From Nostocoides sp. F2B08 (lineage in GTDB: Bacteria > Actinomycetota > Actinomycetes > Actinomycetales > Dermatophilaceae): 64,000 nt of DNA. This document shows, piece by piece, positions 1 through 8,221 of the stretch (position 1 is the stretch's first letter; every line of letters begins with the position of its first letter). Location of the stretch: NCBI RefSeq assembly GCF_009184895.1, contig NZ_WESE01000002.1, positions 124,001 through 188,000 on the forward strand. Direction: 5' to 3'. A program made the translations under genes and the position numbers. Under the pieces are notes generated by a model. The model had not been told where the DNA came from, made no database searches, and was given only the letters and a program-made list of their open reading frames with translations.

Positions 1-240
1 TCGCGAGTCGTAGCGGTCGGCGAGCGAGCCGGCGATCCCCATCGTGAGGATCGTCGGGAGCGAGATGCACAGCAGGAGGAGGGTCGCCGCATACGGGCCG
101 GCCCCGCTCGCGTGCACCCGGAGCAGGAGGGTGACGAGGGACAGACCGAGTGCCCCCGTGACGAGCGCGCTCGCGGTGAGCATGAGTCGAGCGTCGCGGA
201 TCCGCCAGACGGACGACGCGTTCTGAAAGAGTTGTTTCAT
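1..240 (-). CDS. MFS transporter, N-terminal part (runs off the window)
   Basis: The first 80 codons of a minus-strand gene are present; the rest lies beyond base 1. The N-terminus begins MKQLFQN, then shows two hydrophobic segments (about residues 20-45 and 48-70) joined by a loop ending GSLADRYDSR, the typical MFS motif A region after the second helix. It is therefore most likely a drug or metabolite exporter of the major facilitator superfamily. It is divergent from an ArsR-type regulator gene 51 bp away, and a perfect inverted repeat overlaps its codons 3-6, so it is probably the regulator's target. The substrate cannot be inferred. Confidence 0.8.
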   Translation of the reverse strand, partial: MKQLFQNASSVWRIRDARLMLTASALVTGALGLSLVTLLLRVHASGAGPYAATLLLLCISLPTILTMGIAGSLADRYDSR

Positions 241-263
241 AAATGTGAAGGTACTCTTTCAGA
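222..263. promoter_or_regulatory. Inverted-repeat operator of the ArsR/MFS divergent pair
   Basis: TCTGAAAGAGT (222-232) and ACTCTTTCAGA (253-263) are exact reverse complements separated by 20 bp. The right arm covers the expected -35 position of the regulator promoter; the left arm lies inside the first codons of the MFS gene. The position suits autorepression plus control of the exporter by the ArsR-family protein. Which protein binds is inference. Confidence 0.6.
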
Positions 264-279
264 TCTTCGGTGGCAACCC

Positions 280-285
280 TAGAAT
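280..285 (+). promoter_or_regulatory. -10 box (TAGAAT), leaderless start of the ArsR gene
   Basis: TAGAAT ends 6 nt before the ATG at 292, so transcription should start at the start codon. No Shine-Dalgarno sequence is visible. Confidence 0.6.
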
Positions 286-291
286 CGCGAC

Positions 292-888
292 ATGCCGGAT
301 TCCCCCGACGCGAGCTCGTCCGTCACTCCCGACCACTCACCTCCCGACCAGGTGCGCATCACCGACTGCCAGGCCCTGCGAGCGCTCGCCCACCCGGCCC
401 GGCAGCGGGTGATCATGGAGCTGTACTCCGGGGAGGTCCTCACCGCGAGCGAGGCCGCACAGATCTGCGGGATGACCCCGTCCGCGATGAGCTATCACCT
501 CAGGGCGCTGGAGAAGGCCGGCATCGTCGAACGGGTCGAGAGCACCGACGGCCGGGAGCGTCCGTGGAAGGCGGCGGCAGAGTCCCTGACGATCGACCGT
601 GCCGCACACTCGGGAGCCGGGACGGCGATCCTCCAGAAGTACACGGGGACCTGGACGGCGGACCTCATCGCGGGGCTCGAGCGGCTCTACGACGATCTCG
701 GGGCGGGACAGAACCATGGCGTTCTCAGCCGTGGCCGGTTCTGGGTCACGGAGGCGGAAACGCGTGAGCTCGCGGAGGAGATCTTCCTACTGTGGGACCG
801 CTACAAGGGCCGGACCCGCGCCGACCATCCCGAGGGTGCGCGACTTCGTGACGTGTACTCACTCGTCCTGCCCACCGAGGACGGGTGA
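292..888 (+). CDS. ArsR-family winged-helix transcriptional regulator
   Basis: A 198-residue protein with an N-terminal winged helix-turn-helix (about residues 22-100): RALAHPARQRVIMELYSG, then AAQICGMTPSAMSYHLRALE as the recognition helix and GIVERVES as the wing. This is the ArsR/SmtB-like HTH fold used for small-molecule or stress sensing. No Cys-based metal site is evident, so the ligand is unknown. The C-terminal ~95 residues are charged and amphipathic and may bind ligand or dimerise. It is divergent from an MFS gene and 6 bp upstream of the polymerase gene, with which it may be co-transcribed. The start is fixed by the -10 box 6 nt upstream. Confidence 0.88.
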   Translation: MPDSPDASSSVTPDHSPPDQVRITDCQALRALAHPARQRVIMELYSGEVLTASEAAQICGMTPSAMSYHLRALEKAGIVERVESTDGRERPWKAAAESLTIDRAAHSGAGTAILQKYTGTWTADLIAGLERLYDDLGAGQNHGVLSRGRFWVTEAETRELAEEIFLLWDRYKGRTRADHPEGARLRDVYSLVLPTEDG

Positions 889-894
889 GCGCAG

Positions 895-1965
895 ATGTCG
901 GGGACCCGCCACGGCGACACCCGACGCTGGGTCCTGCACGTCGACCTGGACCAGTTCCTCGCCGCCGTCGAGGTGCTGCGTCACCCCGAGCTGGCCGGAC
1001 GTCCCGTGATCGTCGGCGGTCGGGGCGACCCCACCGAGCGGGGCGTGGTCTCGACGGCCTCCTACGAGGCGCGCGAGTTCGGCGTGCGCTCCGGCATGGC
1101 CCTGCGCATCGCGGCCCGGCGGTGTCCCGACGCGGTGTTCCTGCCGGTCGACTTCCCGGTGTACGAGTCCGCCTCGCGACAGGTCATGGACGCGATCAGG
1201 GCGGTCCCCGGCGCGGTCGTCGAGGTGCTCGGCTGGGACGAGGCCTTCGTCGGCGTGACGACGGACGACCCCGACGCCGTCGCGACGCGGATCCAACGGG
1301 ACGTCCTCGCCGCAACGGGTCTGCACTGCTCGGTCGGCATCGGCGACACCCGGGTGCGCGCCAAGGTCGCGACCGACTTCGGCAAGCCCCGGGGGAGGTT
1401 CCGGCTCACGTCGGACACCTGGCTCGAGGTCATGGGCGAGCGACCGGTCAGCGCGCTGTGGGGCGTGGGCCCGCGGATCGCCGCCCGGCTGGGGGCGCTC
1501 GGAATCGCCACCGTGGCCGACCTGGCCGGCGCCGACGAGGCGGCGCTTGCCGCGGAGTTCGGTCCCCGCACCGGTCCGCACATCGGCGGCCTTGGCCGAG
1601 GCGGTGACAGCGCCGCCGTCGACCCGACCCCCTGGGTTCCCCGGGCCCACGGCCGCGAGACGACCTTCCAGCAGGACCTCACGGACGAGGCGGAGATCGC
1701 CGCGGCCATCGACGAGCTCGCCCGACGCGTCGTCGAGGACATCCGCAGGGAGGGTCGGCCGGCTCAGCGGGTCCACCTGAAAGTCCGCTTCGCGCCCTTC
1801 TTCACCTTCACCCGAGTGCGCACGCTGGCCGAGGCGACCTATGACGCGGAGGTCGTCGCGCATACCGCCCGGGCGCTGCTGGCCCGCCTCGAGGACGACC
1901 GGCCGATCCGCCTGCTCGGCGTGCGCGCGGAGATGGTGTCGCCGGAGGGCGGGTACGACCGCTGA
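895..1965 (+). CDS. dinB: DNA polymerase IV (Y-family translesion polymerase)
   Basis: 356 residues, the usual length for DinB. The palm carries the first catalytic Asp in HVDLDQFLAAVE (D17) and the Asp-Glu pair in GWDEAF (D115, E116); YEAREFGVRSGM is the conserved finger motif. The thumb contains two HhH-like segments (LWGVGPRIAARLGALGI) and the little-finger domain follows from about residue 240 (RETTFQQDL). It copies damaged templates at low fidelity. The C-terminus (GVRAEMVSPEGGYDR) shows no clear beta-clamp peptide. The gene follows the ArsR gene by 6 bp and converges on the glycosidase gene with only 14 bp between stops. Confidence 0.93.
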   Translation: MSGTRHGDTRRWVLHVDLDQFLAAVEVLRHPELAGRPVIVGGRGDPTERGVVSTASYEAREFGVRSGMALRIAARRCPDAVFLPVDFPVYESASRQVMDAIRAVPGAVVEVLGWDEAFVGVTTDDPDAVATRIQRDVLAATGLHCSVGIGDTRVRAKVATDFGKPRGRFRLTSDTWLEVMGERPVSALWGVGPRIAARLGALGIATVADLAGADEAALAAEFGPRTGPHIGGLGRGGDSAAVDPTPWVPRAHGRETTFQQDLTDEAEIAAAIDELARRVVEDIRREGRPAQRVHLKVRFAPFFTFTRVRTLAEATYDAEVVAHTARALLARLEDDRPIRLLGVRAEMVSPEGGYDR

Positions 1966-1979
1966 CCCGAGCGGTGCCG

Positions 1980-3662
1980 TCAGGCGCCGAGCTGACCCTT
2001 CCCGCCCAGTCGGAGCCACTGGAAGCCGTACCCGGGCAGCGCCAGCTCGAGCGGGCCGGACTCGACCGGGAGGCCGTCCCGCTCGAGCAGGTCGACCACC
2101 TCCATGCCGTCGTCGAGGCCCTCGATGTCGACGGACACCGACACCGGTTCGGCCCCCAGATTGTGCACCGCGATGACGGCGGACTCGTCGAGGTCGCACC
2201 GGTGGGCGAGGACCTGAGGACTGCCGCTGTCGAGCATCGTGACCTCCCCCCAGCCGAGCTCGGGGCAGGTGCGGCGCACCGAGATGATCTCGCGCATGAA
2301 CGTCCAGAGGCTGTCCGGGTCGTGGCGCTGGTCCTTGACGTTGACGTGATCCGGGCCGAAGCCGCCGGGGACCGGTCGCTGGATGAGCCGGCTCGGCGGC
2401 GCGCTCGAGAACCCGGCGCTGGGGCCCGACGCCCACTGCATGGGCGTTCGCACCGCCATGCGGCCCTCGGCCTCGAGGTCCTCACCCATCCCGATCTCCT
2501 CGCCGTAGTAGAGGGTCGGCGTGCCCGGCAGCGAGAACATCAGGCTGTAGGCCATCCGGATCCGGCGCGGGTCGCCGGCGAGCATCGGCGGCAGCCGCCG
2601 CTTCAGGCCCCGTCCGAACAGCTGCATCTCGGGCTCGGGACCGAAGGCGTCGAAGACCTCCTGACGCTCGTCGTCCGAGAGCTTGTCGAGGGTGAGCTCG
2701 TCGTGGTTGCGCAGGAAGTTCGCCCACTGACACGCCTGGTGGATGCGCGGTCGCCCCTGCAGCGCCGTGACGATCGGGGCCGCCTCCATCCGCGCGAGCG
2801 CGAGATAGGTCGCCTGCATGGTCACGAAGTCGAACATCATCGTCAGCTCGTCACCGGCGTCGCCGCCGAAGTACTCGAGCTGCTGCTTGTGCGGGATGTT
2901 GACCTCACCGAGCATCATGGCGTTGCCCTTGCGGCGCGCCATGAAGGCCCGGATCTCCTTGAGGATGTGGTGCGGGTCGGAGGGGACGGCCGGGTCGTTG
3001 TCGGCCGGACCGGAGGTCTCGACGTCCTCGATGAAGAACGGCACCGCGTCGACGCGGAACCCGTCGATGCCGAGCTCGAGCCAGAACCCGATGACGCGCA
3101 TGATCTCGTCGCGCACGGCCGGGTTGGCGACGTTGAGGTCGGGCTGGTGCCGGTAGAAGTGGTGGAGGTACCACTCCCCCGTCTTGTCGTCCTTGGTCCA
3201 GATCGAGTCCTCCTCGTCGGGGAAGACCACCTGGTCGCTCGTGTCCGGGGGCTCGGAGTCCCGCCAGACGTAGTAGTCGCGGTAGCGGTTGGTCGTGCTG
3301 CTGCGGGCAGCGCGGAACCACGGGTGCTGGTCGGAGGTGTGGTTGACGATGAGGTCGGCGATGACGCGGATCCCGCGGTCGTGCGCGGTCCGGATCACCT
3401 CGACGAGCCGACCGTGGTCCCCGAGGCGGCCGTCCACGCCGAAGAAGTCCTTGACGTCGTAGCCGTCGTCGCGGTCCGGGCTCGGGTAGAACGGCATCAG
3501 CCAGAGGCAGTTGACCCCGAGCTCGGCGAGGTAGTCGATCCGCTCGGCCAGACCCGCGAGGTCACCGGTGCCGTCCCCGTCGGCGTCGAGGTAGGTCTCG
3601 ATGTCGAGACAGTAGATGACCGCGCTCTTCCACCACAGGTCCGAGGTTTGTGTCGCCCTCAT
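1980..3662 (-). CDS. GH13 glycoside hydrolase, trehalose synthase/alpha-amylase type
   Basis: 560 residues with all GH13 landmarks: ADLIVNHTSDQHPWF, GFRVDAVPF (nucleophile D205), MLGEVN (acid/base E253) and FLRNHDE (D321). The TreS-like segments DGIGD-type loop, PTLYYGEEIGMG and RTPMQW, plus the length, fit subfamily GH13_16 (maltose to trehalose isomerisation) better than secreted amylases, and there is no signal peptide, so it acts in the cytoplasm. TreS versus amylase cannot be settled from motifs alone. The start ATG overlaps the stop of the upstream oxidoreductase gene by 4 nt, so the two are translationally coupled. No maltokinase domain is fused. Confidence 0.85.
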   Translation of the reverse strand: MRATQTSDLWWKSAVIYCLDIETYLDADGDGTGDLAGLAERIDYLAELGVNCLWLMPFYPSPDRDDGYDVKDFFGVDGRLGDHGRLVEVIRTAHDRGIRVIADLIVNHTSDQHPWFRAARSSTTNRYRDYYVWRDSEPPDTSDQVVFPDEEDSIWTKDDKTGEWYLHHFYRHQPDLNVANPAVRDEIMRVIGFWLELGIDGFRVDAVPFFIEDVETSGPADNDPAVPSDPHHILKEIRAFMARRKGNAMMLGEVNIPHKQQLEYFGGDAGDELTMMFDFVTMQATYLALARMEAAPIVTALQGRPRIHQACQWANFLRNHDELTLDKLSDDERQEVFDAFGPEPEMQLFGRGLKRRLPPMLAGDPRRIRMAYSLMFSLPGTPTLYYGEEIGMGEDLEAEGRMAVRTPMQWASGPSAGFSSAPPSRLIQRPVPGGFGPDHVNVKDQRHDPDSLWTFMREIISVRRTCPELGWGEVTMLDSGSPQVLAHRCDLDESAVIAVHNLGAEPVSVSVDIEGLDDGMEVVDLLERDGLPVESGPLELALPGYGFQWLRLGGKGQLGA

Positions 3663-4633
3663 CGGTCGCCTCCCGCCTGGCGCAGGGCGGGGAGGACCGA
3701 CCCGCCGAACGCGTCGAGGAAGGCCTGCTGACTCTGGCCCACGTGGTGGAGATAGACGTCGTCGAACCCCAGGTCGAGGTACTCGGCGATCCACTCGCGG
3801 TGACGTCCGAGATCGTCGGAGATCCGGACCACGCCGTGGACGTCCTCGACCCGCACGTACTCCGACATCGTGTCGAAGGCCTCGACCGTGAGGGTGTCGC
3901 CGGCGATCGGGTCTCCGAAGACGTTGCTGCGCCACTGGTCGTGCGCGATCGCCTCCGCCTCCTCCATCGTCGGCGCCCACGACAGATGCAGCTGCAGGGC
4001 GGCGCGCCCCCGCCCGCCGTTCTCCCGGTATGCGGTGAGCACCTCGGCGAGGACCTCCACCGGCCGGTTGACGGTCACCAACCCGTCCGCCCAGGCCGCG
4101 ACGCGGGCCGCGGACTCCGGCGAGATGGCGGGACCGATGAGCAGCGGCTGCTCCTCCGGGGTCTCCCACACGCGGGCCCTGGAGGCCCGGACCAGTCCGT
4201 CGCGGCTGACCTCCTGGCCGGCGAGGAGGCGGCGGATGATGTCGACCGACTCCTCGAGCCGGGCGACCCGCTCCTCCTTCGGTGGCCACGGCTCACCGGT
4301 CACCGTCTCCTGCATGGCCTCGCCGCTGCCGAGCGCCGCCCAGTACCGGCCCGGGAACATCTGCGCCAGGGTGGCCACCTGGTGGGCCAGGACGACGGGG
4401 TGGTACCGCGGACCGGGGATCGCGAGGCTTCCGATCGGAAAGGCGGTGGTTGCGAGCGCCGCGCCGAGCCAGGGCCAGTTGCTTCCGCCGTGTCCTTGTC
4501 GCACGCTCCACGGCGTGAGGTGTTCGGAGCACATCGCCATGTCGAAACCGGCGCGTTCGGCGCTCTGGACGTCGGCGAGGAGCTGACGGGGGCTGAGCTG
4601 TTCGTGGCTCGCGTGGAAGCCGATCCTGTTCAT
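3659..4633 (-). CDS. LLM-class flavin/F420-dependent oxidoreductase
   Basis: 324 residues from the chosen ATG (MNRIGFHASHE); an upstream in-frame GTG at 4651 would add six residues. It shows the bacterial-luciferase TIM-barrel pattern: FDMAMCSEHLTPW near the N-terminus, LGSGEAMQE and the ARLEESVDIIRRLL helix. These enzymes oxidise or reduce small molecules with FMN or F420. It lacks any signal peptide. Its last codons overlap the start of the TreS-like gene (ATGA), a pairing that suggests both serve one sugar-related function, though the substrate is unknown. Confidence 0.87.
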   Translation of the reverse strand: MNRIGFHASHEQLSPRQLLADVQSAERAGFDMAMCSEHLTPWSVRQGHGGSNWPWLGAALATTAFPIGSLAIPGPRYHPVVLAHQVATLAQMFPGRYWAALGSGEAMQETVTGEPWPPKEERVARLEESVDIIRRLLAGQEVSRDGLVRASRARVWETPEEQPLLIGPAISPESAARVAAWADGLVTVNRPVEVLAEVLTAYRENGGRGRAALQLHLSWAPTMEEAEAIAHDQWRSNVFGDPIAGDTLTVEAFDTMSEYVRVEDVHGVVRISDDLGRHREWIAEYLDLGFDDVYLHHVGQSQQAFLDAFGGSVLPALRQAGGDR

Positions 4634-4705
4634 CGCCCCACCCCACCGCACGGATGGGCCGAAGGCAAGCCGAACGCGGTCGCGCGTCGGCGGTTCGCCC
4701 TGGCG

Positions 4706-5368
4706 TCAGGCCCTCGGCGGGTCGATGCGTCCCTCCGGCCCGGGCTCGACCGCCGGCACGTCGTCGGACCCGGTGTAGGACGACGGCGGCGGGATCTCCG
4801 CATCCCGCTGGCCGAAGTCCACCCGCACTGGGTCGCGCTCGGCTCCCTCGACCTCGAAGTACTCCTCCTTCGAGACGTTCGCGATGCCGGCGATGAAGTT
4901 CGTCGGAATGGTCTCGACCTTCGTGTTGAGCTCGCGGACGCTCGCGTTGTAGTAGCGGCGGGCCGAGGCGATCCGGTCCTCGGTGCCGGTCAGCTCGTTC
5001 TGCAGGGCGAGGAAGTTCTGGTTCGCCTTCAGGTCCGGGTATGCCTCGACCACGGCGAGCAGGCGGCCGAGCGCCTGGGTGAGCATGCCTTCGTTCTCGG
5101 CGGCCTGCGCCGGGGTCTGGCCGGGCGACATGGCGGCGGCCCTCGCCCGCATGACGTCCTCGAGGGTCCCGCGCTCGTGGGCCGCATAGCCCTTGACCGT
5201 CTCGACGAGGTTGCCGATCAGGTCGTGGCGGCGCTTGAGCTCGGTGTCGATCTGGGCCCAGGCCTCGTGGACGAGGTTGCGCAGCTTGATCAGGCCGTTG
5301 TAGCCGCTGACGAACCACAGCACCAGGGCCACGAGAATGACGCCGATGACGATGAAGGCGATGGTCAT
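4706..5368 (-). CDS. lemA: LemA family membrane-anchored protein
   Basis: 220 residues: one N-terminal membrane helix (about residues 3-22, IAFIVIGVILVALVLWFV) followed by a helical cytoplasmic or extracytoplasmic domain with the LemA signatures SGYNGLIKLRNLVHEAW, RRHDLIGNLVETVKGY and RYYNASVRELN. The last ~35 residues are acidic and proline-rich (IPPPSSYTGSDDVPAVEPGPEG). LemA proteins are of uncertain function and are often linked to envelope stress. A leaderless promoter box fixes the start. Confidence 0.9.
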   Translation of the reverse strand: MTIAFIVIGVILVALVLWFVSGYNGLIKLRNLVHEAWAQIDTELKRRHDLIGNLVETVKGYAAHERGTLEDVMRARAAAMSPGQTPAQAAENEGMLTQALGRLLAVVEAYPDLKANQNFLALQNELTGTEDRIASARRYYNASVRELNTKVETIPTNFIAGIANVSKEEYFEVEGAERDPVRVDFGQRDAEIPPPSSYTGSDDVPAVEPGPEGRIDPPRA

Positions 5369-5374
5369 GCGGTC

Positions 5375-5380
5375 AGCCTA
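5375..5380 (-). promoter_or_regulatory. -10 box (TAGGCT), leaderless start of lemA
   Basis: On the minus strand TAGGCT ends 6 nt before the ATG at 5368; no ribosome binding site is seen. Confidence 0.55.
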
Positions 5381-5442
5381 GCCGCGCGCGGTCACGCACA
5401 GTGAAGATCACGATTCGATAACGGGCCGGGCAAACCATGGCC

Positions 5443-5454
5443 TACTCCGGAGTA
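5443..5454. promoter_or_regulatory. 12-bp perfect palindrome upstream of the universal stress gene
   Basis: TACTCCGGAGTA is self-complementary and sits 61 bp before the usp start in the lemA-usp gap. It could be an operator for a dimeric regulator; it does not match the DosR consensus. No protein is assigned. Confidence 0.35.
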
Positions 5455-5515
5455 ACCATTGTGACCTCCACCACACTCAGGCGAGCAACCGCCCTGTGAC
5501 CGGAGGAGAAGCAGC

Positions 5516-5950
5516 ATGGCACAGACAGTCCTGGTCGGCGTCGATCACGGAGACGCGTCCACTCGAGCCGTCGAGTTCGCGACCGACCGTGCGCAGCGCA
5601 ATGGATGGGAGATCCTGCTCGTGCACGTCATCAACTGGTCGCCGTACTCGATGAACACGCCGTCCGAGAACGAGGAGAGGCATCGACAGCGCCAGCGCGA
5701 GATCGACCATGCGATGGAGCACGTCATCGCTCCCATGCGCGCGATCGTCGAGCACGGGGGCGTGCCCGTGCGTACCGAGGTCCGCCACGGCAAGCCGTCC
5801 GACACCCTCATCGACCTCGCGGAGGACAACGACGTGGTGCACATCATCGTCGGCCGGCTCGGCGACTCGGGCCTGCGCGAGGCCATCTTCGGCTCCGTCG
5901 CGAGCCGCCTGGTCCAGCATGCCAACGTCCCGGTGACGGTGGTGCCGTGA
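5516..5950 (+). CDS. Universal stress protein (UspA family)
   Basis: 144 residues with one Usp domain. It starts TVLVGVDHGDAS (beta1 and nucleotide loop) and ends with the ATP-binding pattern G-2x-G-9x-G-S (VGRLGDSGLREAIFGS), so it should bind ATP. A strong ribosome binding site (GGAGGAG) lies upstream of the ATG. Its TGA overlaps the ATG of the symporter gene by one base, so the pair is an operon; a Usp next to a sodium-coupled amino-acid transporter may modulate it. A palindrome at 5443-5454 may control both. Confidence 0.92.
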   Translation: MAQTVLVGVDHGDASTRAVEFATDRAQRNGWEILLVHVINWSPYSMNTPSENEERHRQRQREIDHAMEHVIAPMRAIVEHGGVPVRTEVRHGKPSDTLIDLAEDNDVVHIIVGRLGDSGLREAIFGSVASRLVQHANVPVTVVP

Positions 5951-7554
5951 TGGAACAGAGCATGCGCCACCGACAGGCTCCCCCTGCAGGGTCCGCCAAA
6001 GTACGCCTCGCCGTCATCGGGGCGGTCATCCTCGGCTTCTTCGTCGCCCTCTTCGTGGGTGCCCCCAAGCCGATCACCTGGCCGAACCCGACGCCGCAGT
6101 TCGAGGCCGACGCGTCAGCCTTCGACAGGGTGTCCGGCTGGATCACCAGTCTCGTCTTCTACGGCCCCAACGCCGGAGGCGAGGTCGACATCCGCCTCAT
6201 CGTGCTGTGGCTGGTCACAGCCGCGATCTTCTTCACGATCTGGCTCGGCTTCCTCAACGTCCGCGGCTTCAAGCACGCGATCGACCTCGTCCGCGGCAAG
6301 TACTCCGACCCCGACGACGCCGGCGAGGTCTCGCACTTCCAGGCCCTGGCCACTGCGGTCTCCGGCACCGTCGGCCTCGGCAACATCGCCGGCGTCGCGA
6401 TCGCCATTTCCATCGGCGGACCCGGCGCGACCTTCTGGATGATCGTCGCCGGTCTCCTCGGCATGAGCCTGAAGGCCGCGGAGTGCATGCTCGGCGTCAA
6501 GTACCGCCAGGAGCACGCCGACGGCACCGTCTCCGGCGGTCCGATGTACTACCTCCGCGACGGCCTTCGGGATCTCGGCCGCCCCGGCCTCGGCAAGGTC
6601 CTCGCCGTCATCTTCGCCATCTGCATGATCGGCGGCGCGGTCGGCGGTGGCAACATGTTCCAGTCCAACCAGGCCACCGCCCAGATCGTCAGCCAGGTCG
6701 GCGGCGAGGACGGGTTCCTCGGCAACAACCCCTGGGTCATCGGCCTGTTCTTCGCCGTCGCGGTCGGCGCCGTCATCATCGGCGGCATCAAGAGCATCGC
6801 GAAGGTGACGGAGAAGGTCGTCCCGTTCATGGCCGTCCTCTACCTCACCGCAGCCCTCATCGTCCTGCTCGTGAACTTCAGCGACATCCCTGCCGCCTTC
6901 GGCGCGATCATCGACGGGGCGTTCACCGGCGAGGGTGCGACCGGCGGGATCATCGGCGCACTCATCGTCGGTTTCCAGCGGGCCGCCTTCTCCAACGAGG
7001 CCGGCCTCGGCTCCGCCTCGGTCGCCCACTCGGCGGTTCGGACCAAGGAGCCCGCGACCGAGGGGTTCGTGGCCCTGCTCGAGCCCTTCATCGACACCGT
7101 CGTCATCTGCACAATGACCGCGTTGACGATCATCATCACCCAGGCGTACCTCAACCCCGACGCAGCGGAGCTCGGAGGCGTTGCACTGACGTCGAGCGCC
7201 TTCGAGACGGTCCTCCCCTGGTTCCCGGCCGTCCTCGCCATCGCGGTGGTCCTCTTCGCGTTCTCGACCATGCTGAGCTGGTCGTACTACGGGATGAAGG
7301 CCACGGGGTACCTCTTCGGCGACAACGTCCTGGCGGAGAACGTGTTCAAGGGGATCTTCCTCTTCTTCACCCTCCTCGGGTCGATCGCCAGCCTCGGTTC
7401 GGTCATCAACTTCTCCGACTCGATGATCTTCCTGATGAGCCTGCCCAACGTCATCGGCCTCTACCTCCTGGCCAACGTGATCCGCGGCGAGTTCACGCAC
7501 TACCAAGACCGTCTGAAGTCCGGCGAGATCAAGGAGTTCGCGCACCGGCACTGA
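5950..7554 (+). CDS. agcS: Sodium:alanine/glycine symporter (AGCS family)
   Basis: 534 residues, inner membrane, about 11 transmembrane segments. The AGCS signature is clear: SHFQALATAVSGTVGLGNIA and GVAIAISIGGPGATFWM, then GGPMYYLRDGL and FQRAAFSNEAGLGS. It imports alanine or glycine with Na+. The start ATG overlaps the stop of the upstream usp gene (TGATG); a second ATG four codons later is possible. The gene ends before a strong hairpin shared with convergent pyrE. Confidence 0.92.
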   Translation: MEQSMRHRQAPPAGSAKVRLAVIGAVILGFFVALFVGAPKPITWPNPTPQFEADASAFDRVSGWITSLVFYGPNAGGEVDIRLIVLWLVTAAIFFTIWLGFLNVRGFKHAIDLVRGKYSDPDDAGEVSHFQALATAVSGTVGLGNIAGVAIAISIGGPGATFWMIVAGLLGMSLKAAECMLGVKYRQEHADGTVSGGPMYYLRDGLRDLGRPGLGKVLAVIFAICMIGGAVGGGNMFQSNQATAQIVSQVGGEDGFLGNNPWVIGLFFAVAVGAVIIGGIKSIAKVTEKVVPFMAVLYLTAALIVLLVNFSDIPAAFGAIIDGAFTGEGATGGIIGALIVGFQRAAFSNEAGLGSASVAHSAVRTKEPATEGFVALLEPFIDTVVICTMTALTIIITQAYLNPDAAELGGVALTSSAFETVLPWFPAVLAIAVVLFAFSTMLSWSYYGMKATGYLFGDNVLAENVFKGIFLFFTLLGSIASLGSVINFSDSMIFLMSLPNVIGLYLLANVIRGEFTHYQDRLKSGEIKEFAHRH

Positions 7555-7577
7555 GCGGGATCACGCTCATCGACCAC

Positions 7578-7609
7578 GGAGGGCCCGAGGAGGAGTCCTC
7601 GGGCCCTCC
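7578..7609. terminator. Bidirectional hairpin terminator between agcS and pyrE
   Basis: GGAGGGCCCGAGGA (7578-7591) pairs perfectly with TCCTCGGGCCCTCC (7596-7609) across a 4-nt loop, a 14-bp stem. No U-tract follows on either strand, common for actinobacterial terminators. It sits between two convergent genes. Confidence 0.8.
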
Positions 7610-7631
7610 GTCGGCGTCGGGATCGCCGGCT

Positions 7632-8201
7632 TCAGGCCAGCCCGAGGTCGGCGAGTGAGTAGGCGAACCGGTACTCCAGGCCCGCCTCGGCGAACCGCTC
7701 GGCGGCTCCGGTCGCCCGATCGGCGATCGTGGCCACGGCGAGTACGGTCGCCCCCGCCTCCCGCGCCGCGGTGGCCGCCTCCAGCGGCGAGGCGCCTGTG
7801 GTCGACGTGTCCTCGACGACGAGCACCCGGCGCCTTGCCACGGACGGGCCCTCGATGCGCTGCTGGAGGCCGTGCGCCTTGCCGGCCTTGCGGACGACGA
7901 AGGCGTCGAGGCGCTCCCCGGCCACAGCAGCGGCGTGCAGCATCGCCGTGGCGACCGGGTCCGCACCCAGGGTCAGTCCACCGACGGCCTCGTAGGGGAG
8001 ATCGGCGGTCAGGTGGCGCATGACGCGTCCGACGATCGGCGCGGCCTCCCCGTCGAGGGTGATGCGGCGCAGGTCGACGTAGTAGTCGGCGTCCCGTCCG
8101 CTCGAGAGGGTCACCCGACCGTGGACGATGGCCCGCTCCCTGATGATCTGGAGCAGGCGGGCGCGGTCCTGGGAGATGTCGGAGGCGATGTCGTGGGTCA
8201 C
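7632..8201 (-). CDS. pyrE: Orotate phosphoribosyltransferase
   Basis: 189 residues from a GTG start. The PRPP-binding loop is VLVVEDTSTTG, preceded by the FVVRKAGKAHG flexible loop with the catalytic Lys, and GRDADYYVDLR near the N-terminus is typical of PyrE. It converts orotate and PRPP to OMP in pyrimidine synthesis. The gene stands apart from other pyr genes here. A TAGGGT box 7 nt before the GTG supports this start and a leaderless mRNA. Confidence 0.94.
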   Translation of the reverse strand: MTHDIASDISQDRARLLQIIRERAIVHGRVTLSSGRDADYYVDLRRITLDGEAAPIVGRVMRHLTADLPYEAVGGLTLGADPVATAMLHAAAVAGERLDAFVVRKAGKAHGLQQRIEGPSVARRRVLVVEDTSTTGASPLEAATAAREAGATVLAVATIADRATGAAERFAEAGLEYRFAYSLADLGLA

Positions 8202-8208
8202 GCTCGCA

Positions 8209-8214
8209 ACCCTA
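8209..8214 (-). promoter_or_regulatory. -10 box (TAGGGT), leaderless start of pyrE
   Basis: TAGGGT on the minus strand, 7 nt before the GTG at 8201. Confidence 0.5.
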
Positions 8215-8221
8215 GTGCGGG

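Noticed and set aside
1974-3731. 585-codon open frame on the plus strand opposite the GH13 gene
   Set aside because: Antisense shadow of a gene with clear GH13 motifs; the translation is Arg/Val/Asp-rich without a family. The same holds for long frames opposite clpB, dnaK, dnaJ, agcS and uppP.
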